Shown here piece after piece: positions 47,475-61,129 of a stretch of 64,000 nt of DNA. Within the stretch, counting starts at the first letter, position 1, and the number at the start of each line of letters is the position of its first letter. The position numbers and the translations under genes were made by a program. This DNA comes from Elephas maximus indicus (lineage: Eukaryota; Chordata; Mammalia; Proboscidea; Elephantidae). Under the pieces are notes generated by a model, which searched no databases, was not told the origin of the DNA, and worked only from the letters and a program-made list of their open reading frames with translations. The stretch is from assembly GCF_024166365.1 (NCBI RefSeq), contig NC_064820.1, forward strand, positions 146,712,001-146,776,000. Reading direction: 5' to 3'.

Positions 47475-47555
47475 TTGCTCGGGGGCAGTTCTACTCTGTC
47501 CTATAGGGTTGCTATGAGTCAGAATCGACTTGATGGCACTGGGGGTGGGGGGGAG
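47475..47555 (+). mobile_element. AfroSINE, 5'-truncated
   Basis: Only the tail half (ggcagttctactctgtccta … tgatggcactggggg) remains. It is flanked by an exact 13-bp target duplication taatcaaaattta (47462-47474 and 47556-47568). Confidence 0.92.
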
Positions 47556-47568
47556 TAATCAAAATTTA

Positions 47569-47912
47569 TATTTTTTTTAGAAATGGGACAAACCATTATT
47601 TTGGTAGTATACCTCTTCTGGGTTGTACATAATTTATTTTATGAAAAAGAAAAAGCCTGTACACAAAAAAGGGACTATGAAACTGAAAGAATGTCAGCAA
47701 TTATTTAAAACAATGAAAGAATTTAAGATTTGAAAAATACATCAATTTCAGATGTTTTATACTTATTATAAAATGCTTTTGTTGCTGACCAACAGAATAT
47801 ATTTTCAACCATGTAATGGTAATGAACAGCTTTGAAAATAACAGGTCAGAAATTTCATTAACGACTCACTTCAGGAATCCTACGCATCCTAGGAGAGAAC
47901 TAACTCTTGTGG
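47569..47912. other. No recognised feature
   Basis: Non-coding AT-rich DNA downstream of CDKL3; nothing was identified. Confidence 0.5.
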
Positions 47913-47922
47913 TTATGTGTCT

Positions 47923-48155
47923 GTTAACCAAAAAAAAAAAAAAAAAAAGCGGAATCCATTGCCATCAAGTCAGTTCTGACTCATGACAACCCCATGTGCT
48001 TTAGAGTAGAACTGTGCTCCCCAGGGTTTTCTCAGCTCTTAATCTTTTTGAAGCAGATTGCCAGACCCCTCTTCTGCAGTGCTGCTGGGTAGATTCGAAC
48101 CACCAGCCTTTCGGTTAGTAGCCTAGAGCAAATTGTTTGCACCACCCAGGGACCT
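47923..48155 (-). mobile_element. AfroSINE, long divergent variant
   Basis: Antisense copy with an 18-base A-tail and the long-variant block (cagctcttaatctttttgaag, tgccagacccc). Exact 10-bp duplication ttatgtgtct at 47913-47922 and 48156-48165. It lies just downstream of the distal CDKL3 terminal exon. Confidence 0.92.
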
Positions 48156-48483
48156 TTATGTGTCTATCAGAGGACAGAAATCAGTGCGAGTTCGGTTTGT
48201 GTCATGTGACAGAATATGTCACCATCATGGCAAGTAAAGAAGCAGACAGAGAGGAGATGATTTTTTAATTCCAAATCAAACATCACATCAACAGAGTTCT
48301 TAGATGGAAAAATGAAAAAAGAAAACATGAATGTTTTGCTAATAACAAAACAAAAAGCTGGATGATGCTAATACAGATGGACGGCTGTCTTAACAGCTCA
48401 CGTTACATTTCTATGTAAAATAAAAACGGAAGAGTTGCCAATTTGTTTTTTTTTTTTTTTAAGATTATTTAAAAGAAAAGACT

Positions 48484-48543
48484 CTACCAGAAAAAAAATC
48501 TGTTCCTCTTCAAATTCTTCCCCTCACAATGGCCATCTCCACC
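48484..48543 (-). CDS. CDKL3: CDKL3 alternative terminal exon (distal)
   Basis: After the acceptor 'tctaatttttag'-like tract ending 'attttag', 60 nt encode GGDGHCEGKNLKRNRFFFW and a TAG stop in phase 0. The 19 residues are identical to the end of the human CDKL3 isoform as I remember it, which makes this exon secure although it is tiny. The homopolymeric Phe codons lie on an A-run of the plus strand. No strong AATAAA was picked out immediately downstream. Confidence 0.93.
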   Translation of the reverse strand, partial: GGDGHCEGKNLKRNRFFFW

Positions 48544-48970
48544 CTAAAATTAGAAATCAAGCTAGTAAGACCCAGGGATGAGGACAAAAACATATGCTGT
48601 CAAAACCTTGATTGTATTAATGTTAAATCATACGTAAACAACTAAATGACAAACATGCTCAAGTCAAAAGATTTGCTTCAATGCTTTGCTCAATTCCCAT
48701 CCCTTAAAAAATCTTCATGATATGTTCAAATGCTGTTCCAGAATGTTCACAGGTGGAACCAGATCCACGTTTCATGCTAATCAACTGTATTTGTTTGCTC
48801 AGCAATGTCTGGGGCTCCCAGATCCTGGGGTCTCATTTAATTACACATTTAGAAACTTTTCTTTCTCTAATAATAAGGTTCTGAACCAAAGCTAAGAATG
48901 ACTACTAATCAAACATGACTGAGCGAATAGATCAGAAAATAAAATTACATGACTTAGTGTAAGCTGAAGT

Positions 48971-48976
48971 TTTATT
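48971..48976 (-). promoter_or_regulatory. Candidate polyadenylation signal for CDKL3
   Basis: The plus strand reads tttatt, that is AATAAA on the minus strand, about 240 nt after the stop of the proximal terminal exon. The following minus-strand sequence is T-rich within 30 nt, as expected for a downstream element. The hexamer is common by chance in AT-rich DNA, so this is a suggestion only. Confidence 0.45.
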
Positions 48977-49214
48977 AGGATGCACCAGTCAGGCAGTTTT
49001 TATAAATTTATGCTCAAATTAAGAAAATATGAATAAAGGTTAATAAATTTAAAAATAAATTTAGGTCAATATGCACATGACTACAAGGATTTACGGTGTA
49101 TCTGTAGAATTCTCTAGTCAGCATTTTTGTGTATGTAACATCAATAAAAAAAGGATTTTTTTTTTAACCATACAGTGATTCTGGGATTCCCTGAATTTTC
49201 GGCTGCTGCATTTT

Positions 49215-49268
49215 CTACTCTACATCTGGCAGGTTCTTCTTCCTTTCAGTTTGTGCATTTCCTGTATT
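49215..49268 (-). CDS. CDKL3: CDKL3 alternative terminal exon (proximal)
   Basis: After the acceptor 'actttttag', 54 nt encode NTGNAQTERKKNLPDVE and a TAG stop, in phase 0 with the penultimate exon. It lies upstream of the other terminal exon, so using it means polyadenylation before that exon or skipping past it. A minus-strand AATAAA (plus-strand tttatt) at 48971-48976 could end this transcript form with a UTR of about 240 nt. The last-exon identity rests on acceptor, phase and short coding length, plus a vague memory of a similar rodent C-terminus, so it is slightly less certain than the distal exon. Confidence 0.82.
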   Translation of the reverse strand, partial: NTGNAQTERKKNLPDVE

Positions 49269-50197
49269 CTAAAAAGTAAATAGAAACAGGACCTTAATTG
49301 AGGAAATGGTGAGTCTCTGGCTAAGGAAATACAGCCACAGATAAGTACTTGTACTTTGCACCTGGTGGTTATTTCATAAGCTACATGGAGACTGTTTAGC
49401 AAAGTATTCCTCTTTATTATCATCATCAAACAGAACTGAAGGTGGCAATTAGTATGGGCTCTTTTCTCTCTTGCCTAAGTCACTCACTGACAGTAATTTA
49501 GGGTTTCTCTTGGTCATGGAGCCTATTCAATGCATGTGTGCACTGTTTTAATACACATTTACGTTGCCTGAAAGGGTTTAATGCACAATTGGAAGTGCCT
49601 GGATCTGGTTAATTCAAAAAACAAGTCAACGGCAAAGCCAAGAATAGAACAAATAAGTTACCATTCCCTATCTTATGGTTTAAAAATACGTCATATTCTC
49701 TTGTGATCTAAAATAACAGACTCAAAATTTAGGAAATTTTCTTAATTCTGACAATAATTTATTAAAAGTGCTTGGTCTAGCCTTATATACAATTTTAGTC
49801 ACTTGTCAGGAACTGCACTGGAATGAGAAGTACAAATAAACTACAACCAATTATCACTTATCAATGACTTCTAGTTATTCGTAACAACTATGACTTGTTC
49901 CGAGGTCATTTTTAAAAAGGTCATCTTTTCTGGAGTTCTACATCATATGAGCAAAAAGCAGCTTTCCCATACTATTTATTACCCTAAAAATGGCAGAACC
50001 GTTGTATGATTTCCTTTTTTCCTGCGTTGGAAGATAATTTGAGTTGCCCGTTGCTCTCATAGGACAGAGGGATATAAACACAGGCAGCACACTACTAGTC
50101 TGCCCAAACTCAGGAGCCCTCACTCACCCAGTCATTCAGAAGTGAGCAAATGGCGTGCTACACAACATGCAGTGACACAAATAACTCACCTAAGTTT

Positions 50198-50322
50198 GAA
50201 CTCATAGCGACCCTATAGGACACAGTAGAACTGCCCCATAGGGTTTCCAAAGAGCACCTGGTGGATTTGAACTGCCAACGGTTAGTAGCCGTAGCTCTTA
50301 ACCACTGCACCACCAGTTTTCC
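50198..50322 (-). mobile_element. AfroSINE, tail missing
   Basis: Antisense copy that begins directly at the RTE-like block (aactcatagcgaccctatag) without an A-tail. Flanks aagttt on both sides. It lies in the last CDKL3 introns. Confidence 0.85.
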
Positions 50323-50540
50323 AAGTTTAAAAATTTAAAACAACCTTATTACTTTTTATAATGAAGTAGAAGATAACCAAGAATGGCTTTCTTGTTCTAC
50401 AATAAAATTTTTCTGCATATTGGATTGTGAAGTTAACAAGTTCCATGCTGAGACTAAGTCATTGCCCTAAATGTCCCAGTGGGAATACATCTAACAGTGT
50501 CTGACAACCCTTTTATCTGAACGTTGTAAAGACTGAATAC

Positions 50541-50710
50541 CAAAAAAAAAAACCAAACCCACTGCCATGAAGTCGATTCCGACTCATAGCAACCCTATAG
50601 GACAGAGTAGAACTGCCCCTTAGAGTTTCCGAGGAGCGCCTGGCAGATTCGAACTGCCGACCTTTTAGTTAGCAGCCATAGCACTTAATCACTATGCTAC
50701 CAGCGTTTCC
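50541..50710 (-). mobile_element. AfroSINE
   Basis: Antisense copy close to the shared AfroSINE sequence. Duplication aaagactgaatac (50528-50540) versus aaagattgaatag (50711-50723). It is intronic in CDKL3. Confidence 0.92.
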
Positions 50711-51531
50711 AAAGATTGAATAGCCTTAGGTAAAATGCCTTCCTACATAGTTTCAGATAAAAGTTATAACTGTTTTTCTAATTTCTTCAAATTTCCTTTA
50801 GGTATGTGCTAATTTTATCTTGAATAGAATACATAATCAATTTTTTAAAAAAAGACACTGAGATAATAAAGCTGATAAATCACATATAGAGATGACCTCA
50901 CAAGAATGCAGAATAGGGGGCTATGTACATGATTTAACTCAGTGGATGCTCAGTACAATCTTCTTCCCTTAAAATAGTACCTTCAGAGAGTATTCATTTG
51001 AATATTGATGGTTTCAAGGCTTCCATAGAGAATTCAAGAACCACTCTAGTGAGTGGGGGCTGGGGACACTTCAACAAGATTACCTGGTAACTAGCTGGGA
51101 GCAAATCTGTAAAAATAGGACTGTAGGTGGATAGCAGAGCTGGGGAATATATTGAAAAGAAAAAGTTAAGGAAGAGCACATATATATGCATGCTCATGAC
51201 CAGTATAATTATATGTTTATATCATTATTCACTTCATCTAACATGTTTAACGTTCCAATGCTTGGCAATACACACAACACAGATTATACTTTCCCTGGGT
51301 ACTGTGTATTCTAATCATGCAACATTCAAATAAGGGCTGGTATTCATTATACAAAAAAAGTTTTAGTAATTGGTAATTCTAGGAAACTATAGATCTATTT
51401 CTAGAGTTCAAAGATTATAGAAATTTTTTTTTTATATATAACTTTCAAATAGTAATAGCTAAATTCATAGTCAAGGGCTCTAAACAGAATTCCTTAGTAA
51501 AGGCAATAAACCACAACAAAAAACGTTTTAC

Positions 51532-51629
51532 CTCTTGTTTTTCTTGATTTTGATCCACGTTAAGTAAAGTTGGTATTTTAGATGAATCTGTTTTCTTTGG
51601 CTCCCTCTTCTGCACTTTTACTTGTTTAA
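51532..51629 (-). CDS. CDKL3: CDKL3 penultimate exon
   Basis: A 98-nt exon. The first two bases complete a Val codon from the upstream exon. It then reads KQVKVQKREPKKTDSSKI and ends LLNVDQNQEKQE exactly at the donor GTAAAA, leaving phase 0 for the last exon. The acceptor is 'tttgcaaaag', which has a poor polypyrimidine tract. The boundary is fixed by phase on both sides and by similarity to the human tail. Confidence 0.94.
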
Positions 51630-52373
51630 CTTTTGCAAAAATATATAGAACAATGGCAACTTGTTATTCCTACCTTGAAATTTTATTTTCCTTTTAGTTT
51701 CAAATAGAAATTCTGATATCCACAAAAGTCAGTTTCTTGATTTATTACAAAGAAATTGAACAAATCATGAGTACTAATGATGAAACGTTTACAGTCTACC
51801 AAGTATTAACAGAAAACATTTAAATTTTTTTCATTCTCAGTATCAGATTAGCCCTCTTGATCTTGCTATTATATTCACTTTTCACAAGGTGTCACTGTTC
51901 TTCAAAGAAACAAGAACTGTTACTCCATGCAAAAACAGGAGTTTGATTTTAAGAACTCAGTGCCTGTTACAAATCTTAATCTACTAAATCCTTGGATGCC
52001 TGAAGCACATATAACGTTCCTGCCACTATCGGGGCACATAAGCATGGAGAAACATAGGAAGTTCCAGGTCACATACTGAACCAAACCCACTTCCTCAAAT
52101 GCTGTTCTAACATCTCAACAACACTGAGCTAATGAAAAGTTTACCAACTAAAGCTTTCTTAACCACTCTTTAAAATTTTTTCTTTTAAATTTTATCCCTT
52201 CCTGAAGTATTGGGATGGGGGAAAGAATCTCAACAGCAATTTACAGAAAATGCCTGTCTCAGCAACTGACTATTTTTTACCTAAATCATACTATAAAATA
52301 TAAGTTATAGTACAAAAAAGCTCTGGTAATGGTGCCATCTGGAGATATGCAAAGCCATGCAACAAATGTGTAC

Positions 52374-52536
52374 CTTCCACTCCTTTCATCTCCTTTGGCT
52401 GTATTGTGAAAGGCAATTCTGGGAAGTGGAATTCTTTCCTGTCTGATCTGGGAAAACTCAGCTTCCTTTTGTTCCCATTTGCCATTTGGTCACTTTGACC
52501 TGTTCGCTCATTAAATACACCCTTCTCTGTTTGACT
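52374..52536 (-). CDS. CDKL3: CDKL3 internal exon, FNERTGQSDQ exon
   Basis: A 163-nt exon starting in phase 0 after the acceptor 'tttgtttag' and ending with the single base G of a split codon before the donor GTACAC. It encodes SQTEKGVFNERTGQSDQ, then KRKLSFPRSDRKEFHFPELP and a TIQPKEMKGVE end. The human counterpart reads almost the same. The donor is weaker than the others (no A at +4/+5 purine consensus), so skipping or read-through is possible. Confidence 0.95.
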
Positions 52537-52947
52537 CTAAACAAACAAACAAAAAGAGTTAGTTTGAAGTAATAGGTATAACTATTTATAGAATAGTAAG
52601 TCCAGACTTTCTAGCTGTTTAGATAGTATAAGAGAGGCACAAAAATGCCTATCTCACAAGGCTATTTTAATAATTAAGAAGTAGAATAGAATACCATTAA
52701 ACATATACATAAACAGATTCAACTCCAAGAAGTTTAATAAACCAAACTTTTTAGCATATTTAATGTTCTGAGAATAATAGTCTTGATCATGAGAACCACA
52801 ATCTAAACTTTTATTTTTAATACTATCTACTGCATTTTGACTTTGGACAAATTACTTCAGTTAGTTTTATTTATAACTTATATCTCTAATTACTAAATAA
52901 TGTGCTCAATGAAGGACACTGGGAAAACACCAGGGAAAAAAACTACT

Positions 52948-53430
52948 TGTCATGGATTGAATTATATTATGTACCCCCAAAAATGTGTGTGTCAAGTTGG
53001 TTAGGCCATGATTCCCAGTATTGTGTGGTTATCCTCCATTCTGTGATTGTAATTTCATGTTGAGAGGATTAGGGTGGGGTTGTAACACCACCCTTACTCA
53101 GGTCACCTCCCTGATCCAAAGTAAATAGAGTTTCCCTGGTATCTCTCAAGAGAAAAGGAAAGCAAGCAGAGTTGAGGACCTCATACTACCAAGAAAGCAG
53201 CACCAGGATCAGAGCGCATCCTTTGGACACAGGGTCCCTGCGCCTGAGAAGCTCCTTGACCAGGGGAAGACTGATGACAAGGACCTTCCTCCAGAGCCAA
53301 CAGAGAGAGAAAGCCTTCCCCTGGAGCTGACACCCTGAATTCAGACTTGTAACCTCCTAGACTGTGAGAAAATAAATTTGTCTTCGTTAAAGCCATCCAC
53401 CTGTTATGGCAGCACTAGATGACTAAGACA
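52948..53430 (+). mobile_element. MaLR-type solo LTR in CDKL3 intron
   Basis: A 483-bp LTR from tgtcatggattgaattatat to ctaagaca, antisense to CDKL3. It shares the 'gattagggtggggttgtaac' block with the copy at 39363. Flanks ctact and ctggt match only partly. Confidence 0.87.
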
Positions 53431-54067
53431 CTGGTGAACTCAGCATTCTGAATAATCTCTTGTATTACCCTGTTTTTGCTCATTTGGCAACAGATTATAA
53501 ACTCTCCTAGGTCAATAAACACTCTTCCAGAATGTAATGTATAGTATCCCACTGAATGGGTGTACTCTAATGTACTTAATCAGTCACCTGCTATAAATGA
53601 GTTTGTGTCTTCTTCAATATTGTATTATTATAAATTATACTATACTAATCATTTCAATTTTGAAAAAACAATTTCTTATGTTAAAAAAATGGGGGATGAA
53701 CTATACTTATCTTTTTTTCTAGTGAAAAATAGGTAAGTTGTGTCTATTGAGCAATTGCTTTTAATGTATAAAGAAAGATAGTAAAAATATTTTTAGGAAG
53801 TAAAAAACCACTTTTCAAGGTGGAAATCTTACTCTGCCCACATCAGATATTAAATACACAAGCACTATATTCTTGTGTATAGAAAATTAACTACACTTGT
53901 GGAAGCACTAAGGAAATAAAGAACTAGTTCCATCTCAGGAAGAAAAAAAAAAGAAACTAAAAGCAGATTTTTTAAAGGGTTAGAGCCCCAAAGATAGAGA
54001 AAAGGAAAAAGGGGGCAGGGATAACATTGAAAGAAGCTGTATTTTAATGCCTAGCTTCTTGCCTTAC

Positions 54068-54161
54068 TTGAGTGGGACCTGTATCCTCTTGCCTGCTATT
54101 AGACATAATGTGTCCAGTAGACTGTGAAGAAGTCCGTCTCTTTTTTGCTTTTTCAGTTAAC
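54068..54161 (-). CDS. CDKL3: CDKL3 internal exon with basic cluster
   Basis: A 94-nt exon. Its first base completes the split Arg codon, then it encodes LTEKAKKRRTSSQSTGH and ends GPTQ in phase 0 before the donor GTAAGG. The acceptor is 'aataatag'. The KAKKRR run is a plausible monopartite nuclear-localisation-like cluster, which is an inference. A MaLR-type LTR and a tRNA-Gly SINE lie in the flanking introns. Confidence 0.95.
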
Positions 54162-54739
54162 CTATTATTTTAAAACAAATGGGAAAGCATTAGAATTCCT
54201 CAGAAGTACTTTGTTTCAGCTTCCATCACGGAAATTTACTGTTTGAATACTGACTACCAAAATGCAATCATCAGTCCTCAAGCACCAATTGCTCTGACCA
54301 GAGAGGTGATAAGAGGGCAGAGAGCAGTTAACTTACAGCTAACATCAGTGGTGGCAACCATGCTCTGGGGTCTGTTGGGTTACTTGGTCCCCTCTATAGG
54401 TTTCTGAATTTCTGAGCTTGCTGTCCAAGGCTAGCTTACAACCACCATTACTGGAACCACGGTGTTAGGGTCACCTCAAGAACAACTGGACTTTTTGCTG
54501 TCTGTAGTCTGCTGTACCTTTGGACTGACACACACATATCCATTTGCCCACCTCTGCAGTCCACTAAGCTTTATAACATATAGCCCAAACCAGTCTGCTG
54601 GGATCTGCTTGGACTAATGAACCTAAAGTCTACATCCATCGCCTAGACATTGATAGCTACATTGAGCAGCCCCATACACAACTGAACAAAAATTTGCCTG
54701 GTCTTGTACCAGCCCCACGATTGGTTATAGACTGGACAA

Positions 54740-54963
54740 TTATAACCCATAAGGTTTTCACTGGCTGATTTCCAGAAGCAGATCTCTAGCCCTTTCTTCC
54801 TGGTCTGTCAGAGTCTGGAAGCTTTACTAGAAGCTGTTCAACATCATAGCAATACTCAAGCTTCGAATGAAAGACAGGTGGTGGCTGCACATGAGATGAA
54901 CTAGGAGCTGAACCCAGGTATCCCAAATGGAAAGTGAGAATTCTACCACTGAATCACCAAAGC
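54740..54963 (-). mobile_element. tRNA-Gly-headed SINE, antisense, in CDKL3 intron
   Basis: On the minus strand the head is ttggtgattcagtggtagaa, followed by tctcactttcc and a B box tgggttcagctcc, again tRNA-Gly-like. The body contains the complement of 'ttttcactggctgatttcca', matching the RTE-derived block. It is older than the copy at 46494. The sequence between 54162 and 54740 is not classified. Confidence 0.75.
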
Positions 54964-54999
54964 AGATTCACAATAAATAAACAAATGACAACAAAAAAC

Positions 55000-55912
55000 A
55001 GTTACCATCAAGTTGATAAAGACTCATGGTGACCCCTAATGTGTCGGAGTAGAACTGTGGTCTATAGGGTTTTCAGTAGCTGATTTTTTGTTGGTGCTGG
55101 TTTTTTCTTTTTGCCCCCTTTTTTTTTAATACTGTACTTTAGGTCAAAGTTTACACCTCAAGTTAGTTTCTTTTACAAAAATGTATACACACATTGTTAT
55201 GTGACCCTAGTTGCTATCCCTGTAATATGACAGCACACTACCCCTTTCCACCCCAGATTTCCCATGTCCATTCAACCAGCTCCTATCCCTTTCTGCCTTC
55301 TCATCTTGCCTCCAGACAGGAGCTGCCCATTTAGGCTCGTGTATCTGCTTGAACTAATGAGCACACTCTTCACAAGTATCATTTTATGTCTTATAGTCCA
55401 GTCTAATCTTTGTCTGAAGAGTTGGCTTTGGGAATGGCTTTAGTTCTGGGTTAACAGAGAGTCTGGGGCCTGTGTCTTCTGGGGTTCCTGTAGTCTCAGT
55501 CAGACTGTCTTTTTACATGAATTTGCATTCCGCACCCCACTTTTCTCCTACTCCATCAGGGATTCTCTGTTGTATTCCCTGTCAGGGTGGTCATTGGTGG
55601 TAGATGGGCACCATCTAGTTCTTCTGATTTCAGGCTGACGCAGTCTCTGGTTTATGTGGCCCTTTTTGTCTCTTGTGCTAATATTTTCCTTGTGTCTTTG
55701 GTGTTTTTCATTCTCCTTTCCTCTAGGTGGGTTGGAACCAATTGATGCATCTTAAATGGCCACTCACTAGCTTTTAACACCCCACACATCAGCGACTGAT
55801 TTTTTTAGAAGTAGATGGCCATGCCTTTCTTCTGAGGCACCTCTGGGTGGACTCAAACCACCAACCTTTTGGTTAGCAGCCAAGTGCCTTATCCTCTGGA
55901 CCACCCAGGAAC
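55000..55912 (-). mobile_element. AfroSINE, long variant, split by L1
   Basis: The two pieces 55000-55090 and 55796-55912 form one antisense long AfroSINE (…gtctatagggttttcagtagc | gactgatttttttagaagtag …). The repeated ctgatttttt at the break is the target duplication of the intervening L1. Confidence 0.85.
55091..55795 (-). mobile_element. L1 3' UTR, 5'-truncated, in CDKL3 intron
   Basis: About 700 bp that is the reverse complement of the young L1 3' UTR (compare 15110-15450: parts such as gggtggtcattggtggtaga and ggttggaaccaattgatgca). It has a T-rich left end and the duplication ctgatttttt(g/t). It is in the same orientation as CDKL3. Confidence 0.85.
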
Positions 55913-56505
55913 AGATTTATAGTAGTCTCCCTAAATTTAGAACAGGTCCTGAAGACTACCTAGACAGACCCTCACTGTTCATTAGACTGCCGGTGATTAA
56001 CCAGATTCATGGTACCATCTCTCAATCTATATTAGCAGCTAAATTTAAAACTTGACCAATATGCTGTTTTTCTCCCAAAATATTTGACCTTGAAAGGTTA
56101 TTTGACTACAAAAGATTATTTTCAACTACCCTTTCTCCATTTAAAGAATTGTCTGTGATACAGAAGTAAAGCTTATTTTGTTATACCAAGGCACATCAAT
56201 AACAGAACTTAGGTCATACCAACTTTTTCTTCTTCAAAAGGGAAGAAACTTTTCTGAGGATCTTAAAAAAAAAGAGGTTTTTCCAATAAGCATTAGCAAA
56301 AATTAAACATGTATATAGGCAAGAAAAGTTGGTTTCTTCAATAGCACACATAAGAACCATCCAGTAAATGGCCCTTTTTATAATTATACTTTCAATATAC
56401 CTTCAAGTTCAGTTTATGAACTTGATCCTTTGAAATACCATTATACAGGAACTTTTCATTACTTAGGTCCATTTCATATTGCCTCTTCTTCCTGTTACAG
56501 CTCAC

Positions 56506-58426
<1,921 letters not shown>

Positions 58427-58633
58427 CCAAAAAAACCCCACTGCCATCAAGTTGATTCTGACTCCTAGTGACCAGTAGGACAGAGCAGAACTGCCCCATA
58501 GGGTTTCCAAGGCTGTAAATCTTTGTGTGGAAGCAGACTGCCACATCTTTTTCCTGAGGAAGAACGGTTGGTGGGTTCAACATCTTTCGTTTAGCAGCCA
58601 GGCGCTTTAACCACTGCAGCGCCAGGGCTCCCT
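58427..58633 (-). mobile_element. AfroSINE, long variant
   Basis: Antisense copy with the block ggctgtaaatctttgtgtgg. 14-bp duplication agagaatctataaa (58413-58426) versus agagaatccataaa (58634-58647). It is intronic in CDKL3. Confidence 0.93.
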
Positions 58634-59049
58634 AGAGAATCCATAAAAAAAATAGGAAGAGGAAAATCAGACTATTCTGAGTCAGATGTCCAAACGGGAA
58701 TAAAGCCCAAAAAGTACTGATTGTTTATGTTCTCATATCTGGTTTATGATGACCATTGAAAACATATGTAAAGAGTTTAGCATATTGCCCAGGACGTAGT
58801 AACTGTGTAATAAATGCTGCATGCAATTATTTTTATTATTATAATCTTTATACATGTCCCTTGTAGGTATACCATGTGCCTAGTCAACATCTGATACAAT
58901 AACTCAGTAAGTTTTTGTCAAAATGAATTTTTCTGTTGTGTAGCATTGATGAAACGGCAATGGGTAGCATCAATCTATGCAGCAATTCTCACGTTAGGAA
59001 AATTTTCTAATACAAACACTAAAAAGTCTGTATGAACTCAAAATCCTTA

Positions 59050-59139
<90 letters not shown>

Positions 59140-59929
59140 CTAAAAAAGGAAAGAGTCTAATGTTAAGTGAGCTCTTGTCAGGGCTCAAGTACTATAAAAA
59201 TTAAACTTATTTGACAAATGAAGAATTAATTACAGAGTTAAAAGCATTCTCAAAAAGATGGAATTAAACCTCAGGCATTTCTGACAGTAAATTCTGACCT
59301 CTTATTTCCCTAAGAAATTTGCAGTTGCAAAGCATTATTACAGGTTAAATGTCCTATGACTCTAGTCAAAACAGAGGTCGGCCTATTTCTACTAGAATTA
59401 GCAGGAATTTTCAATCCTCTTATCAGCCCTGGAGGTAGAAACTTCACGGATATTCATTTCTATTTTATATAGATCTGGAAGCATGATTAAGGATTTGTCA
59501 CGCTAGAATTTTTATCCATGTTTTCTGACTCCTAATTTGGCGCTCCTTCTATGGCATAACACAATTTCACAAATACTCAAGCCCCAAAATCTCCTGGGAA
59601 GATTTTGGAATAGCTGTTTTCTGTTTTCTACCTTGGGAGTATTTCAACTGAATAGGGAAACAACCAAAAAAAAAGCAAAAACAGACAATGAAAGAAAGGG
59701 TTTTGGATAATACTTGCACATAATGGACCTAAGTACAATTAAATAACTATAATTATAATAGAACAAATTTCTTTAACCAAAATAGCCTCCTGCTTTATAA
59801 TTTTCATTTTTCCTCTTAAAGAAGGCAAAGCATAATAATAATAGGTAAATTGTATTGATGCTTACTATACTCTAGCCTTCTCCCATCCACACAAAAACTT
59901 GTACACAAACGTTCATAGCAAATTGGTTA

Positions 59930-60055
59930 GTAATATCCTAACAAGAATCCTACAAGATAGTTATTATTATTATCCCCATTGTACAGTTAAGGAAACTGAG
60001 GCCCAGAGAGGTTAAATAATTTGTCCAAGATAACTAGTAAGAAGCCAGAATTAAA
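59930..60055 (-). mobile_element. MIR SINE, antisense
   Basis: ccccattgtacagttaagga followed by aactgaggcccagagagg is the unmistakable minus-strand MIR core. Confidence 0.8.
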
Positions 60056-60344
60056 ATACAAAAAAACCAAGGTAATCACATATAATATTATACTTTTGTT
60101 TATTTCAAAATGTAGAAGTTTTAATTGATTCACAAAGTGAAATTCTTTGAGTCCATAACCTACTCTATGATGCGGAATACCTACATCCTTAAAACTCTGA
60201 AACTAGCTAAAAATATGTGCTTATTTTAGAACATCAATAAAACTCAACAGAAACATCCTAAAAGTTCTGCCCAAATCACAGCCTATCAGAGACAGACAAA
60301 TTAGTCATTCTGTGAATAATATAACTCAGGAAATTTAAAGACAT

Positions 60345-61010
60345 GCTCCAGGTGGGGAAATGTAAAATGTTAAGCTTTGGAAAACAGATAGCTTTTTTAA
60401 AAAATTAACCATACACTTACCTTGTGACCCAGCCATTCCCTCCTAGATATTTGCCCAATAGAAATGAAAATATATGTCCACACAAAAACTTGTAAACAAA
60501 TATTCATAGCAACTTTATTAGTAACAGCCAAAAACTGTAAACAATCCAAACGGCTATCAACAGGGGAATAGATAAGCTACTTGTGGTATTTCCATACAAT
60601 GGAATACTACTTGGCAATAAAAAGGAACAAACTAGTGATAACACACAAAAACATGAATGCATCTCTAAATCACTATACCATGTGAAAGAAGCCAGACATA
60701 AAAAAGCACATGCTACATGATTCCACTTACATAGATATATATATAATCCACTTATATAATACAAAAATGCAAACTAATCTATAGTGACAGAAAGTAAATC
60801 AGTGACTGGGGACAGGAACAGAGAAGAGATGGATTGCAAGGTGACATAAGGAAATTTTGGGAGGTGATGGGAATGTTTGGTAACTTGATTGCAGTGGTCA
60901 TTTCATGGGTATATGCATTTATTAAAACTCACCAAATTGTACATTTTAAATATGTATAGTTTATTGTACATAAATTACACTTCAATAGCAATGTTAGGAA
61001 GTTTAAATCT
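60345..61010 (+). mobile_element. Old L1 3' end
   Basis: Typical old L1M 3' sequence in sense: ttccatacaatggaatacta, gcaataaaaaggaacaaact, and the end caccaaattgtacattttaa. It lies in the CDKL3 intron, antisense to the gene. Confidence 0.82.
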
Positions 61011-61129
61011 AAGAAAAAAATCCTATGCACTACACCAGATACTAAAATGTATTTTAAAGTTACAAAATCAATCCAAATGGTACTAATACCACTAAAACGA
61101 GAGAAATCAATGGAATATTACTAGATCTA

